Below, one piece after another: positions 31,254 through 40,416 of a DNA stretch of 64,000 nucleotides (positions within the stretch are counted from its first letter, which is position 1; the number at the start of each line of letters is the position of its first letter). Below the pieces are notes generated by a model that worked only from the letters and a program-made list of their open reading frames with translations, was not told where the DNA came from and searched no databases. The DNA comes from Chroococcidiopsis thermalis PCC 7203. GTDB lineage: Bacteria > Cyanobacteriota > Cyanobacteriia > Cyanobacteriales > Chroococcidiopsidaceae. The position numbers and the translations under genes were made by a program. The stretch covers positions 3,212,336 to 3,276,335 of the forward strand of contig NC_019695.1 of assembly GCF_000317125.1 (NCBI RefSeq), written 5' to 3'.

Positions 31254-32444
31254 ATGTTGACCACAACGGCGGCTTCTGTTTTTCAATCCCTGCTCGATGA
31301 AATTCATCAATCCGGTCTGCGCAAAGAAGAACGAGCGATCGCATCCCCTCAAGATGCTAAAATCCAACTTCAAGATGGTCGGATGGTACTGAACTTCTGC
31401 GCTAATAATTACCTAGGATTAGCTAACCATCCTGACATTATTGCCGCAGCCCAGGAAGGAATTGCTAAATATGGTTTTGGCTTGTCATCGGTGCGCTTTA
31501 TCTGTGGCACGCAAACCATACATAAAGAGCTGGAAGCAAAGATTTCTGCATTTCTCGGTACTGAAGATACTATTCTGTACGGTTCCTGTTTTGATGCCAA
31601 TGCCGGACTATTTGAAACACTACTTGATGAAGAGTGTGCGGTCATTAGCGATGCACTCAACCACGCTAGTATTATTGACGGAATTCGGCTGTGTAAAGCT
31701 AAACGCTATCGGTTTGCCCATAGCAATATGGAAGAATTAGAGCAAACGCTGCGAGCTACCCAATCGCTGAAAATCCGCTTAATTGCCACGGATGGGGTCT
31801 TCAGCATGGATGGCGATATCGCTAAGCTAGACCAAATCTGCAATTTAGCCGAACAGTATGATGCGCTGGTCATGGTAGATGATAGTCATGCTACTGGGAT
31901 TTTGGGAGCAACAGGACGCGGCTCGATCGAACATCGTGGTGTCATAGGTCGTACAGATATCATCACCAGTACGTTAGGAAAAGCCCTGGGTGGAGCTTCT
32001 GGAGGTTTTACATCCGGTCGTAAAGTCATTATCGACTTGCTGAGGCAGCGATCGCGCCCCTATTTATTTTCCAACACCCTTGCTCCGGCGATCGCCTACA
32101 CCAGTATTAAAGTATTGGATTTACTCAACCAAACCTCAGAATTACGCGAAAGACTGCTGGAGAACGCCAGCTACTTTCGGACTTCCATCGGCGATCGCGG
32201 TTTTGAAATTAAACCTGGGATTCACCCGATCGTACCAATTATGCTGTACGACGCGAAACTCGCACAAGCTATGGCGCGAGATCTGCTCGATGAGGGGATT
32301 TATGTCATTAGTTTTAGCTATCCTGTAGTTCCCCAAGGTCATGCCCGAATTCGGGTTCAAGTTTCCGCCACTCACACGCAAGAACAATTAGAGCAATGTG
32401 TAGAGGCGTTTGCTCGCGTGGGGAAAAAGTATGGGGTTGTTTAA
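31254..32444 (+). CDS. kbl: Glycine C-acetyltransferase (2-amino-3-ketobutyrate CoA ligase)
   Basis: 396 residues, the usual length for alpha-oxoamine synthases. PLP-enzyme motifs are [42 protein letters not shown]-type [32 protein letters not shown] and the PLP-binding Lys243 in [10 protein letters not shown]. It cleaves 2-amino-3-ketobutyrate with CoA to glycine and acetyl-CoA; together with the dehydrogenase just upstream this is the TDH-KBL route of threonine breakdown. Seven bases separate the two genes. An alternative in this context is cleavage of a modified 2-amino-3-ketoacid made from a hydroxylated amino acid. Confidence 0.93.
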   Translation: MLTTTAASVFQSLLDEIHQSGLRKEERAIASPQDAKIQLQDGRMVLNFCANNYLGLANHPDIIAAAQEGIAKYGFGLSSVRFICGTQTIHKELEAKISAFLGTEDTILYGSCFDANAGLFETLLDEECAVISDALNHASIIDGIRLCKAKRYRFAHSNMEELEQTLRATQSLKIRLIATDGVFSMDGDIAKLDQICNLAEQYDALVMVDDSHATGILGATGRGSIEHRGVIGRTDIITSTLGKALGGASGGFTSGRKVIIDLLRQRSRPYLFSNTLAPAIAYTSIKVLDLLNQTSELRERLLENASYFRTSIGDRGFEIKPGIHPIVPIMLYDAKLAQAMARDLLDEGIYVISFSYPVVPQGHARIRVQVSATHTQEQLEQCVEAFARVGKKYGVV

Positions 32445-32525
32445 CAGTGACCAGTTACCAGTTACCAGTTACTAGTTACTAGTTCCAGTAGGATTTGTTT
32501 TCAAATCTCACCCTGCAAATCTATG

Positions 32526-32577
32526 TTAGTGTTTTGACTTTTGACTTCTGACTTTTGACTTTTGACTTTTGACTGCT
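32526..32577. repeat. AAAAGTC/GACTTTT heptamer array
   Basis: About six to seven copies of the GACTTTT heptamer with minor variants, just before the next gene. GACCAGTTACCAGTTAC-type heptamers lie at 32446-32480. Confidence 0.85.
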
Positions 32578-32607
32578 GCCTTCTGCCTATTGAAGAGGAA
32601 AATTACT

Positions 32608-33918
32608 ATGATCGAGAACCTGCGAGAAAGACTAAAAATTCCAACGGCAAGGCTAGAAGCGATTAACGATATTCTAGTCGAGCCAAATATGGAGGCGATC
32701 GCCAATTTCCTCAATGTCCTGTCTAAATATGGGACTCCAGAAGAGATTAATGCTAAGGCAAAACAAGCTGCGTCTCTGACCGCATTGCTAGAGCGCGTTC
32801 GTCAAACTCGACCCGAATATTTAACCGATCTACAATGGCTGCAACAGCAAGCAGATGAGGGGGCATTTGTCAGCATTGCCGATTATCGACAGAATGTAAT
32901 AGGAAACAAGGCAAAGAGTTTGACTTTTGACGACAAATATGCAGTGACGCTAGAAATTAGTGCCTGTCAATATTTTCCTTGGATAATTGCCGCAGCTCGA
33001 CGAGCGATCGCCCAACAATCCCTCATGCCGGGACGTTTCATTCAAGTCCGCCAGATGAAGGAACAAGAAACCGATGGTGACTTGCCCGCCATTGCCGCAG
33101 CTATGCAAATTATTGGCGCGAGTTTCGTCGTCACTCTCGATACCAAGGGAACTGATGGCTCGAACGTCCATCTCGGCGGAGCGGAAACGATCGCGGGTTA
33201 CTTTGGTGGTGTTGGACAGCCCAACGATCGCGCTTTGCAATGGCTGAACGAATACTTGTACTACTACACTAACTACGGGATTCGCCAAGTTCTCAATCTC
33301 AATCCTGGGACAGTGCTACTAGGCTATCTCCTTCATCGTCTCGGCGTTGATATCGAGTTCAAGATCTCTGTATTTATGGGCAACGACAATCCCTACGCAG
33401 CTTTGTGGACTTTACTTGGAGCAAAGTTATTTTCCAGAGATGATGGTAGCTCTCCATTAATTGGATTCAATTGGAGTAACTCGGTCAATAACAAAACGAT
33501 TGAAATTACCAGCCAGTTTCGCCAGGCTTTGGACTTCGAGCAGCAGGTTCGCTTCGAGCATCACATCACTGAAACTTGGAAAGGCATCGTGCGACAGCCT
33601 TATAACCGCAGAGACGAGTTGATGGAGCTGGCTTCTTGCGTGCCGAATATTTCAGCCAAGCATGAGGGAGGCGATCCAGAAGTTGAGCAGATGCGGCAGC
33701 ACCCATCGGATATTTTCGATTATTTCCGTGACAAGCAGGAGATTATTGCCTCTGGAGATTGGGAACATCTCACCCAGAATTTTCTGGACAAGTTTGATGC
33801 CTTGAATAAAACGGCACAAGCTCTTACAGAACAGGGTCTATCCGTTCTAGCAGCTGGAAATCTCCACCCGCTAGAACGCAAACATTTGTCAACTTTACAA
33901 GTTACGACTTACGACTAA
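32608..33918 (+). CDS. Unrecognised 437-residue protein in the dioxygenase-TDH-KBL cluster
   Basis: 437 residues from ATG 32608, which has GAGGAAA nine bases upstream (the frame extends to 32569 through repeats). I do not recognise the family. Residues 1-100 are helical (MIENLRERLKIPTARLEAIN). The middle has alternating strands and helices (GRFIQVRQMKEQ, IIGASFVVTLDTKGTDGSNV, GIRQVLNLNPGTVLLGYLLHRLG, IEFKISVFMGNDNPYAAL, SPLIGFNWSNSV) that could be a TIM-barrel-like enzyme. The region FRQALDFEQQVRFEHHITE and the acidic C-terminus are helical. No signal or membrane segment. Co-directional with kbl, so a role in the same pathway is likely but unproven. Confidence 0.7.
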   Translation: MIENLRERLKIPTARLEAINDILVEPNMEAIANFLNVLSKYGTPEEINAKAKQAASLTALLERVRQTRPEYLTDLQWLQQQADEGAFVSIADYRQNVIGNKAKSLTFDDKYAVTLEISACQYFPWIIAAARRAIAQQSLMPGRFIQVRQMKEQETDGDLPAIAAAMQIIGASFVVTLDTKGTDGSNVHLGGAETIAGYFGGVGQPNDRALQWLNEYLYYYTNYGIRQVLNLNPGTVLLGYLLHRLGVDIEFKISVFMGNDNPYAALWTLLGAKLFSRDDGSSPLIGFNWSNSVNNKTIEITSQFRQALDFEQQVRFEHHITETWKGIVRQPYNRRDELMELASCVPNISAKHEGGDPEVEQMRQHPSDIFDYFRDKQEIIASGDWEHLTQNFLDKFDALNKTAQALTEQGLSVLAAGNLHPLERKHLSTLQVTTYD

Positions 33919-33927
33919 TAACTCCCA

Positions 33928-34605
33928 TTACCGATTTCGAGACAAGACAAAATCCTCATCTAGCGTCAGGTCTAAATCTCGATTGGGATTGACGACAACC
34001 ACTTCCACTTCTTTACGCTTGCGACCTCTAAGGAGCGTTTCTCCCAACACTCCAGCTCCCGCGCCTCCTAAGATTGCACCTAAATCGATATCTCCAAAAA
34101 TTTCAGATGCTACGGCTCCGACTGCTGCGCCAACAACAGCACCGCGAACGAAGTCGGGGTTGGTTTTGCGATCGATTGTCTGCTTTCTTCTCACTACAGC
34201 TGATGTTGCCTCAATCGGATATTTTCGTTTTTGACTACCAATGACGACTGATTCAGCCACGAATTGCGAACCACCATCAGCAGGTCTGAGTCTACCGTTA
34301 ATTTGGCTACCTGCGGGAATCACGACATTTCCGCGCTCCGAGCGGACGCTGGTTGCTGTAGTTAGCGTCAGTCTGACTGATTCTTTAGGCGTAACCAGCA
34401 CTCTATCTGACTTTTTGTATCGCACCGGAATGACCGTACCAACTGGTACGATTGACTGAGGTGATTGCGCAATTAAGAGTTTACTAGAGTTCGATTGGGG
34501 TGCTGCAACCGGAGTCGCCGCGATCGCAGGTACTATTGTGGCAGAAGTCATTCCCAGTGCCATCACCGCCGCAACTTTGGCTTGCCAGGAATTAGAAATG
34601 AACAT
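33928..34605 (-). CDS. Exported glycine-zipper protein, paralogue 1
   Basis: 225 residues. A signal peptide (VAAVMALGMTSATIVPAIA) is followed by a beta-rich domain (VPVGTVIPVRYKKSDRVLVTPKE, IPAGSQINGRLRPADGGSQF) and a glycine-zipper stretch, GAVVGAAVGAVASEIFG then GAILGGAGAGVLGETLL, then a basic/acidic tail. It is clearly paralogous to the protein at 37881-38654, and both have AGGAGAAAG ribosome sites. Convergent with the preceding gene, only 9 bp apart. Likely periplasmic or outer-membrane associated; function unknown. Confidence 0.8.
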   Translation of the reverse strand: MFISNSWQAKVAAVMALGMTSATIVPAIAATPVAAPQSNSSKLLIAQSPQSIVPVGTVIPVRYKKSDRVLVTPKESVRLTLTTATSVRSERGNVVIPAGSQINGRLRPADGGSQFVAESVVIGSQKRKYPIEATSAVVRRKQTIDRKTNPDFVRGAVVGAAVGAVASEIFGDIDLGAILGGAGAGVLGETLLRGRKRKEVEVVVVNPNRDLDLTLDEDFVLSRNR

Positions 34606-35158
34606 ATAAAGTCTTTCTCCTAAATTATCGAATTAGAGATTTTACATCTTAATGACGTAAAACCAAATAAATTGTTCTTTAAGTTTATGCTCCTTAATGG
34701 TTAACCTGTAGAAGTTGCAGACACAATTCTTAATTTTACGCTCTGATGCTTCTCTTTTAGTTTATTCAATTTTTGATTTAATTTTATTGATGTACATTAT
34801 TTCACCAACACGATTTTTGTTGAATTCTATCTTAGTGTAGAAGTCAAATTATGGTAATTTTACTAACTTCTTCCCTTGAGTTATAAGCGTTAGCAATACT
34901 TCTCAATCTAAAAGTCGAGCGCAACGCAATTCCCTTTAGATTAATACAATTCGGGCATTCTTACGCTCAGAACTATACTGGTTTGCTACAGGTGTTAATT
35001 GGCAGGAAGCTTCTCGCTGCTCCCTTATACCATTTTGATCTGACTGCGCCACGGAAGATCCCCCCAACCCCCCTTGTTAAGGGGGGCTATGAGCGACCGA
35101 TTTAGTGCAAAGATAAATAGAATTGGTATTAGTTTGCAAACACGCCCTAATTATCTCG
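34606..35158. other. 553-bp intergenic region
   Basis: AT-rich upstream DNA of the glycine-zipper gene. An interspersed hairpin (ATCCCCCCAACCCCCCTTG ... AAGGGGGGCT) lies at about 35057-35087. No gene seen. Confidence 0.55.
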
Positions 35159-35962
35159 TCACGAGCTGCTTTTGGCGAGATGCTGATTTTTTAAATTAGT
35201 GGGCTTACCGATTACTTTTTCAATAGTGCTTTTTTCAGAGAGTCCAAAATAATTGAGTAATTCTCTAATATTTTCAATATTATTAAGCGATTCTACATCA
35301 ACTTGAAAATATTTTATATTTGGAAATTTTTCTTGATAAGATATACTTAGGGCATTTGTTTCATCTACATACCATCTCAAGCATTCTTTTTCATATTTGT
35401 CAATCAAATTTTCAATTTGACGAAACTGAATATTCAACAAACTATATAATTTTTTGCTCAATAAAAGACGTTTTAATAAACAGAACAATTCGTAAGTTAC
35501 TTTGGGAGAAATAAGCCAGTTTGGTGGCTCAATACAATAATTTTTGATATCTGGCGTTAGTACCCACGTTTGTCCCGCGATCGCGAGAGGACTACAGTTA
35601 ATTCGGAGCAAACTATCGACAATTTGAGCTGGATTTCTTCTAAGAATTAGAACTCCTATCTCTTCTTGAGGAATATACTTAGGAAGAAACCATCCAAATC
35701 CTTTGATGAAACAATGATTGGTTTCTATATAACAATCTGACTCTTTTTTAACTTGTTGAATTTTCTCAACTTTCTTAGCTGTAAGTTCCTGCATTAATTC
35801 AGGTTTGCCAAAAAAGTAATCTCTCATTACTTTTCCATGACCAATAGGTTGGGCTTCGTGCCAAACTTGGCAATTTTCAATATGCTTAAAAATCTCATGT
35901 AAATAGTGAGAGCCTGAACGACCTGTATTGATACAAAATAAATATTTAACTTTAGGCTTCAT
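35159..35962 (-). CDS. Sulfotransferase-like protein
   Basis: 268 residues from ATG 35962. The N-terminal motif YLFCINTGRSGSHYLHEIF matches the 5'-phosphosulfate-binding loop of PAPS-dependent sulfotransferases, and the region VLILRRNPAQIVDSLL matches the 3'-phosphate-binding RxxxxxxxS motif. A C-terminal SYQEKFPNIKYFQVDVESL region fits the family's closing strand. It would transfer sulfate from PAPS to an acceptor such as a polysaccharide or lipid. The APS-kinase gene lies 294 bp upstream on the same strand, consistent with local PAPS supply. AT-richer than its neighbours, suggesting acquisition. Acceptor unknown. Confidence 0.78.
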   Translation of the reverse strand: MKPKVKYLFCINTGRSGSHYLHEIFKHIENCQVWHEAQPIGHGKVMRDYFFGKPELMQELTAKKVEKIQQVKKESDCYIETNHCFIKGFGWFLPKYIPQEEIGVLILRRNPAQIVDSLLRINCSPLAIAGQTWVLTPDIKNYCIEPPNWLISPKVTYELFCLLKRLLLSKKLYSLLNIQFRQIENLIDKYEKECLRWYVDETNALSISYQEKFPNIKYFQVDVESLNNIENIRELLNYFGLSEKSTIEKVIGKPTNLKNQHLAKSSS

Positions 35963-36256
35963 GATTATATGATATGACAAAAGCACTGCTATACTTTTAA
36001 ACTAAAATCGTAATTATTGGTGAACAAATCGTCTTTTTTCTGCTTTAACTCTCCGGAAAAATAAGCTTTTTTTCAACAAGCAATCGTGTTTTATCTGCAC
36101 AAACAGTATTGGTATCAATAGCTAAAACTATTACCATGTGAACTAATTAAACTTTTTGCCTACTGACTCGAATCGAGCTAAATCAGTTGTTGTAAGATAA
36201 TCCCTTGTTGCCCAAGCTAATACCGTAGAGAGTCCTTTTTGAAAGAGAAATAGGTA

Positions 36257-36814
36257 TTAGATGGAATACTCTAGTTGGGGTTCGAGAGGAACATAATCTA
36301 GCCTCTCTAGTTCTGCAATCACTCTAGCAATACTTTCTTGGATACTTTCTTGTGAGGTATAACAAATAATATCTGGATTGAGAGGTTCTTCATATAGATC
36401 GTCAATTCCTGTAAAAGATTTTATTTCTCCTGCTCGTGCCATAGCATAAAGTCCTTTGACATCGCGTACTTCACAAACATTAAGTGGTGCATTTACATAG
36501 ACCTCTATAAAGTTTTCTGTAGTTCTCCGTAGTTCATTCCTGACAGCTCGATAAGGACTAATTGCAGCTACAATCACTACTACGCCATTACGACTGAGCA
36601 AATTAGCCACAAATCCAATACGACGAATATTAGTTTCACGGTCTTCTTTACTAAAGCCCAAATCTTTTGAAAGTTTTGTTCTGATGATATCACCATCTAA
36701 AACTTCAACTAAGCAACTACGTTTCTTAAGTGCGTACTCTACCCCTTGAGCGATTGTAGTTTTGCCTGCACCGCTAAGTCCTGTTAACCATAAGATTAAA
36801 CCTTGCTTTTTCAT
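36257..36814 (-). CDS. cysC: Adenylylsulfate (APS) kinase
   Basis: Phosphorylates APS to PAPS, the universal sulfate donor. 185 residues from ATG 36814, which is preceded by GGAG; an ATG at 36826 overlaps that site. Motifs are LILWLTGLSGAGKTTIAQ (P-loop), LDGDIIRTKLSKDLGFSKEDRETNIRRIG (APS-binding lid), VVIVAAISPYRAVRNELR, EVYVNAPLNVCEVRDVKGLYAMARAGEIKSFTGIDDLYEEP. All are canonical for CysC. Upstream of and co-directional with the sulfotransferase gene, so the pair may make and use PAPS. Confidence 0.95.
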   Translation of the reverse strand: MKKQGLILWLTGLSGAGKTTIAQGVEYALKKRSCLVEVLDGDIIRTKLSKDLGFSKEDRETNIRRIGFVANLLSRNGVVVIVAAISPYRAVRNELRRTTENFIEVYVNAPLNVCEVRDVKGLYAMARAGEIKSFTGIDDLYEEPLNPDIICYTSQESIQESIARVIAELERLDYVPLEPQLEYSI

Positions 36815-37330
36815 GCTTATCTCCATGCTGATTTTGACTAAATAAAGCTATTGAGAGTTTTCAACACTTTTTCTCTCCGAGTGAATACTAGAATAGCGGT
36901 AATACCACTATTTGACGTTCATCTCTGCTTGTTTACTATACTCTTCTAATAGATAAGATTTGTCGATTGGGAAAAATTCAGTAATACTGTCAGCAAGGTA
37001 TTGTCGATTTTCTTTTAAAAAAGAAATTATGCGGAGTACAGCATTTCAAGTGACTAGTATTCTCAGCCACAAACACGATCGAAAGACTCGATCGTGAATG
37101 GCAAACAAGTCAGCTCCAGACATGGTAGCTTAAGTGACAAGTAGGGTAAGTTTATTATTAGTGGCGATCGCCGCAATTTCTCTGTTTGTCGGTGGCGTTG
37201 GGAGGATGAATATCATCCTAGTTTCTGTCAACTTTACAGGCATCAGTCTCTTTAAGCGCGATCGCTTTAGCTGTTGGAGTTTCCGGTAGTATAGATTTAC
37301 AATGAGGCGTACAGATAGAGTAGTTTCATC
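36815..37330. other. 516-bp intergenic region
   Basis: Divergent gap between cysC and the GNAT gene. AT-rich with two HIP1-like GCGATCGC-type sites (GGCGATCGCC near 37163 and GCGCGATCGC near 37256). No gene or clear regulatory dyad seen. Confidence 0.5.
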
Positions 37331-37801
37331 ATGTCAGTTGCTCTTGATAGTAGCGGTGTTCATATTCGCCCAGCTACTACGCAAGATGTTGAGGCGATCG
37401 CGATTTTGTCTGACCAACTCGGCTATCCTGTTTCGACTATTGCCATAGAGCAGCGCCTGTACCAAATTTTGTCAGATAGCAATCATATTATCTACGTAGC
37501 CACAGGTTTAGACGATCGAGCGATCGCTTGGATTCACGCTTACACTTATCACTCGCTGCTGACAGATTTTCATGCTGAAATTGGCGGCTTAGTTGTAGCG
37601 CCAAGCGATCGCGGTACTGGTATCGGTAGAAAATTGCTCCACCAAGTTGAAAGCTGGGCAAAGATACGCAGATGTCAAAGTATATTAGTTCGATCTAATA
37701 TTGTCCGTTCAGCAGCTCATCATTTCTACCAAAAATGCGGCTACAGCCAAGTCAAAACATCTTTGGTATTCCACAAAGTTTTGTTATATGACGATCTGTA
37801 G
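37331..37801 (+). CDS. GNAT-family N-acetyltransferase
   Basis: 156 residues. The GNAT fold is shown by VHIRPATTQDVEAIAILSDQLGY, a central strand pair (HIIYVATGLDDRAIAWIHAY), the acetyl-CoA loop IGGLVVAPSDRGTGIGRKLLHQVESWA (V-x-x-x-x-R-G-x-G-x-G/R) and RSNIVRSAAHHFYQKCGYSQV. Substrate unknown; amine or protein acetylation is typical. Monocistronic. A hairpin element copy begins at its stop codon. Confidence 0.9.
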   Translation: MSVALDSSGVHIRPATTQDVEAIAILSDQLGYPVSTIAIEQRLYQILSDSNHIIYVATGLDDRAIAWIHAYTYHSLLTDFHAEIGGLVVAPSDRGTGIGRKLLHQVESWAKIRRCQSILVRSNIVRSAAHHFYQKCGYSQVKTSLVFHKVLLYDDL

Positions 37802-37862
37802 GGGTGGGTTCACCCAAAGTCTCTATTTTCACACCGAGATCTTGCTAAACCCACCTTTGCCA
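37798..37862. repeat. Hairpin element copy 4 (degenerate)
   Basis: GTAGGGGTGGGTTC at one end and AAACCCACC at the other. As in copy 2, a change in one arm (GTGGG) is matched in the other (CCCAC). The outer end is degraded. It overlaps the GNAT stop codon. Confidence 0.75.
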
Positions 37863-37880
37863 AAACGTACAGCAACAAGT

Positions 37881-38654
37881 TTAATTATCTTCACGCCTGC
37901 GATAATCAGAGTCCCTGTTGCGACGATAATCAGAATCGCGGTAATCATCATTTCCAGAACGTGAGGCAACAAAATCTTCCTCTAATCTCAAATCTAAGTC
38001 TGTATCTGGTCTGATGACAACAACTTCAACTTCTTTTTGCTTGCGACCTCTCAATAAGACTTCTCCCAATACACCTACACCCGCACCAGCCAAGACTTCA
38101 CCTAGATCGATTCCACCAAAAATTTCACCCAAAACCGCACCAGCAGCAGCCCCAATCACCGCGCCTCTAAGGATATCGGGATTTGATTTTTCATCAATGA
38201 TTTCCGTGTCGGTAATCTCCCGCGACGTTGCTTCAATTGGATAACCGCGATCGCGACCTTCTAAAATTAAATTTTGCGCAACAAATTGAGTTCCGCGATC
38301 GGTTGGTCTGAGTTCGCCTTCAATCCGACTACCAGCGGGAATTGCGATTCTACCGCTTTCAGACTCGACATCTTCAGCCACAGTCAATGTTATGTCCGCT
38401 GTTTCTTCTGGAGAGACAATAATTTTTTTGCCTCTGTCGTAAGTTACTGGAATTATCGTTCCTCTGGGGACAATACCACCAGAAGATCCGCGATACTCAT
38501 CGTCGCGAGAGTCAGGAAAGAGTTGTGCAATTTCAAAAGAAGGGGAATTGGCGATCGCTGGAGTAGAAATCAAAAGCGGTACAAACGCTGTTGCGGTCAT
38601 TCCCATCGCCATTAAAAAAGCAGTTTTTGACTGCCAGCGATTGAACAATAGCAT
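37881..38654 (-). CDS. Exported glycine-zipper protein, paralogue 2
   Basis: 257 residues. Signal peptide (TAFLMAMGMTATAFVPLLIS), then VPRGTIIPVTYDRGKKIIVSPEE, IPAGSRIEGELRPTDRGTQF, YPIEATSREI and the glycine zipper GAVIGAAAGAVLGEIFG then LAGAGVGVLGEVLLRGRK. It is collinear with the protein at 33928-34605, so the two are duplicates. This copy has a longer charged tail (DDYRDSDYRRNRDSDYRR). It follows an AGGAGAAAG ribosome site. Function unknown; envelope location is likely. Confidence 0.8.
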   Translation of the reverse strand: MLLFNRWQSKTAFLMAMGMTATAFVPLLISTPAIANSPSFEIAQLFPDSRDDEYRGSSGGIVPRGTIIPVTYDRGKKIIVSPEETADITLTVAEDVESESGRIAIPAGSRIEGELRPTDRGTQFVAQNLILEGRDRGYPIEATSREITDTEIIDEKSNPDILRGAVIGAAAGAVLGEIFGGIDLGEVLAGAGVGVLGEVLLRGRKQKEVEVVVIRPDTDLDLRLEEDFVASRSGNDDYRDSDYRRNRDSDYRRREDN

Positions 38655-38733
38655 TGACTTTCTCCTATAAAGTAGACTCAGGTTATAAGTTATGAAGAAA
38701 AGATCGCTCTATTGTTCCCGTGACCTCCCATTT

Positions 38734-39387
38734 TCAAAAAATTCCAGCTTGCCGCGCTGCTACCATGTATCGAAAAATGTATTCTATCAACTCAACATAA
38801 TTACGCGCTGAGGTGAGGGAATCTGCCCAGACAGTCACGCCATGATTGCGGATTAACAAAGCCGGGACTTGAGGTAATTGAGTACTGAAGCGATCGCTAA
38901 TTTCTGCGGCAATTTGAGGAACTTCTAAGTGATTTTCAAATATGGGAATTGCCACCTGGGGGTTTTCTTCCCATACACCCAAGCCTTTAACCATTTCCAG
39001 GGGTGGTAGCAGCAAATTTAGTTTCTCAGTAAAATGAGAAACTAAATTTGCTTCAATTGAGTGAACGTGATAGCAAGCTTGAGCCGCTGGAAACAAGCTA
39101 TAAATTACTTGATGAATTATCGTTTCTGCCGAAGGTTTAATATTAGCAGATGCTCTTTCTAAAATCTCACCAGTGAGGGTAACGCGCACGAAATCGCTAG
39201 TTGATAGTTCTCCTTTTGCCTTCCCACTTGCCGTAATCCAAAAACTATCATCAGGAAGACGAGCAGAAAGATTTCCCGCCGTTCCTACCATCCAATCTTG
39301 ACGGTAGAAATAACGAGCAGCATCGCTCAATTCAAAACGCGGATCGGTAGTTTTGCTATTAGTTACTGAAGGTTGATAATTAAGCAT
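38734..39387 (-). CDS. mtnB: Methylthioribulose-1-phosphate dehydratase
   Basis: Dehydrates methylthioribulose 1-phosphate in the methionine salvage pathway. 217 residues of the class II aldolase/adducin fold: FYRQDWMVGTAGNLSARL, FWITASGKAKGELSTSDF, SAETIIHQVIYSLFPAAQACYHVHSIEANLVSHF (zinc HxH), MVKGLGVWEENPQVAIPIFENH and LIRNHGVTVWADSL with a third zinc histidine. Length and motifs fit MtnB. It lies 26 bp downstream of mtnD, last gene of a four-gene minus-strand unit. Confidence 0.94.
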   Translation of the reverse strand: MLNYQPSVTNSKTTDPRFELSDAARYFYRQDWMVGTAGNLSARLPDDSFWITASGKAKGELSTSDFVRVTLTGEILERASANIKPSAETIIHQVIYSLFPAAQACYHVHSIEANLVSHFTEKLNLLLPPLEMVKGLGVWEENPQVAIPIFENHLEVPQIAAEISDRFSTQLPQVPALLIRNHGVTVWADSLTSARNYVELIEYIFRYMVAARQAGIF

Positions 39388-39413
39388 GAATCAGAGGTAA
39401 TAAATATAATGAA

Positions 39414-39968
39414 TTACGCGATCGCGCTTTGACGAAACCGAATCTCTTTGCCCGTGTATTGAGGAACCCAACCTGTTGTATCGATAAAATATCGTACAGC
39501 TTTAACTCGCCTTGCAGGTGTTAAATAAAACCAGTGTTCTGTTCCGGCGGGGACATTGATATATTCTTCTGGTTGTACTGTTAATTCTACTTGGCTACCA
39601 TCGGGACGCACGAAACCAAATATTGCCTCGCCATCGACAATATATCTTACTTCATCATCGGCGTGGGTGTGGATGCGATCGAATTTTGTTAGCATCTCAT
39701 CTAAATTTGGAATCCCAGGATGCAACGCAATTAAATCACGAGATTGATAGCCAGATGTTTGTTCGAGTTGCTCGAAATAGCGATCTAAAGCTACGAGAAC
39801 TTCTTCTTTTTCCTCGGAATTTAAACTTTCTTGTGCTAGCAATTGCCGCAATTGCGAATCTTCTCCTACACTCCAGTAATTGAGTTGGATATTTAGGGAA
39901 GACAATTCGCGGCTAATATCAGCGAGTTGGTTGTAGATTGTACCATCTTCTAGTTTAAGAAGCGCCAT
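39414..39968 (-). CDS. mtnD: Acireductone dioxygenase
   Basis: Oxidises the acireductone of methionine salvage; the Fe form yields the methionine precursor KMTB, the Ni form yields CO, formate and methylthiopropionate. 184 residues from ATG 39968 (MALLKLEDG); 20 residues upstream are probably untranslated. The cupin metal site is HTHADDEVRYIVDG (His-x-His-x4-Glu) and GTEHWFYLTPARRVKAVRYF carries the last histidine. Neighbours mtnB and the methanethiol-oxidase-like gene place it in methylated-sulfur recycling. Confidence 0.95.
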   Translation of the reverse strand: MALLKLEDGTIYNQLADISRELSSLNIQLNYWSVGEDSQLRQLLAQESLNSEEKEEVLVALDRYFEQLEQTSGYQSRDLIALHPGIPNLDEMLTKFDRIHTHADDEVRYIVDGEAIFGFVRPDGSQVELTVQPEEYINVPAGTEHWFYLTPARRVKAVRYFIDTTGWVPQYTGKEIRFRQSAIA

Positions 39969-40044
39969 AGGGAGTGAGTAGTGAGTAGTGAAAATGCAAA
40001 TAACAAACGATCGATTACCAATTACCAATTACCGATTACCAATG

Positions 40045-40380
40045 TCAACTGATAACTGTTCGCTGATAACTGATAAAAGGGTTTACATACAATTCTTTTT
40101 GACATTCTACGCCGACTTCAAACTTACAATCAGAACGGGGAGTGGCAATGCATAACAAAACGTAACCTTTTGCGGCTTGCTGGGGTTTGAGGGCGATCGC
40201 CTTTGTCTGTTCTACTTCACCTGATAAAATCCTGGCAGCACAAGTAATACAAGCCCCATAACGACAGCCTACGGGTAATTTTACTCCAGCCGCTTCTACC
40301 GCATCCAAAATATATTTGTCTGCTGCTACGTTAAGAGTAAAATTATTTCTGTTAACCAGTTCGATTTGATAGGTTTTCAT
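40045..40380 (-). CDS. 2Fe-2S plant-type ferredoxin
   Basis: 111 residues. The cluster ligands are CRYGACITC (C-x4-C-x2-C) and the distal cysteine in GYVLLCIATP, within the beta-grasp fold starting YQIELVNRNNFTLNV. The spacing is that of plant-type [2Fe-2S] ferredoxins. It is encoded between the methanethiol-oxidase-like gene (36 bp upstream) and mtnD (76 bp downstream), so it may supply or take electrons for one of these steps. The C-terminus (VNPFISYQRTVIS) contains translated TCAGTTA heptamers. Confidence 0.9.
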   Translation of the reverse strand: MKTYQIELVNRNNFTLNVAADKYILDAVEAAGVKLPVGCRYGACITCAARILSGEVEQTKAIALKPQQAAKGYVLLCIATPRSDCKFEVGVECQKELYVNPFISYQRTVIS

Positions 40381-40416
40381 TCGACCAAAAAACCTGCCCC
40401 TATGATTCTCTTAACT

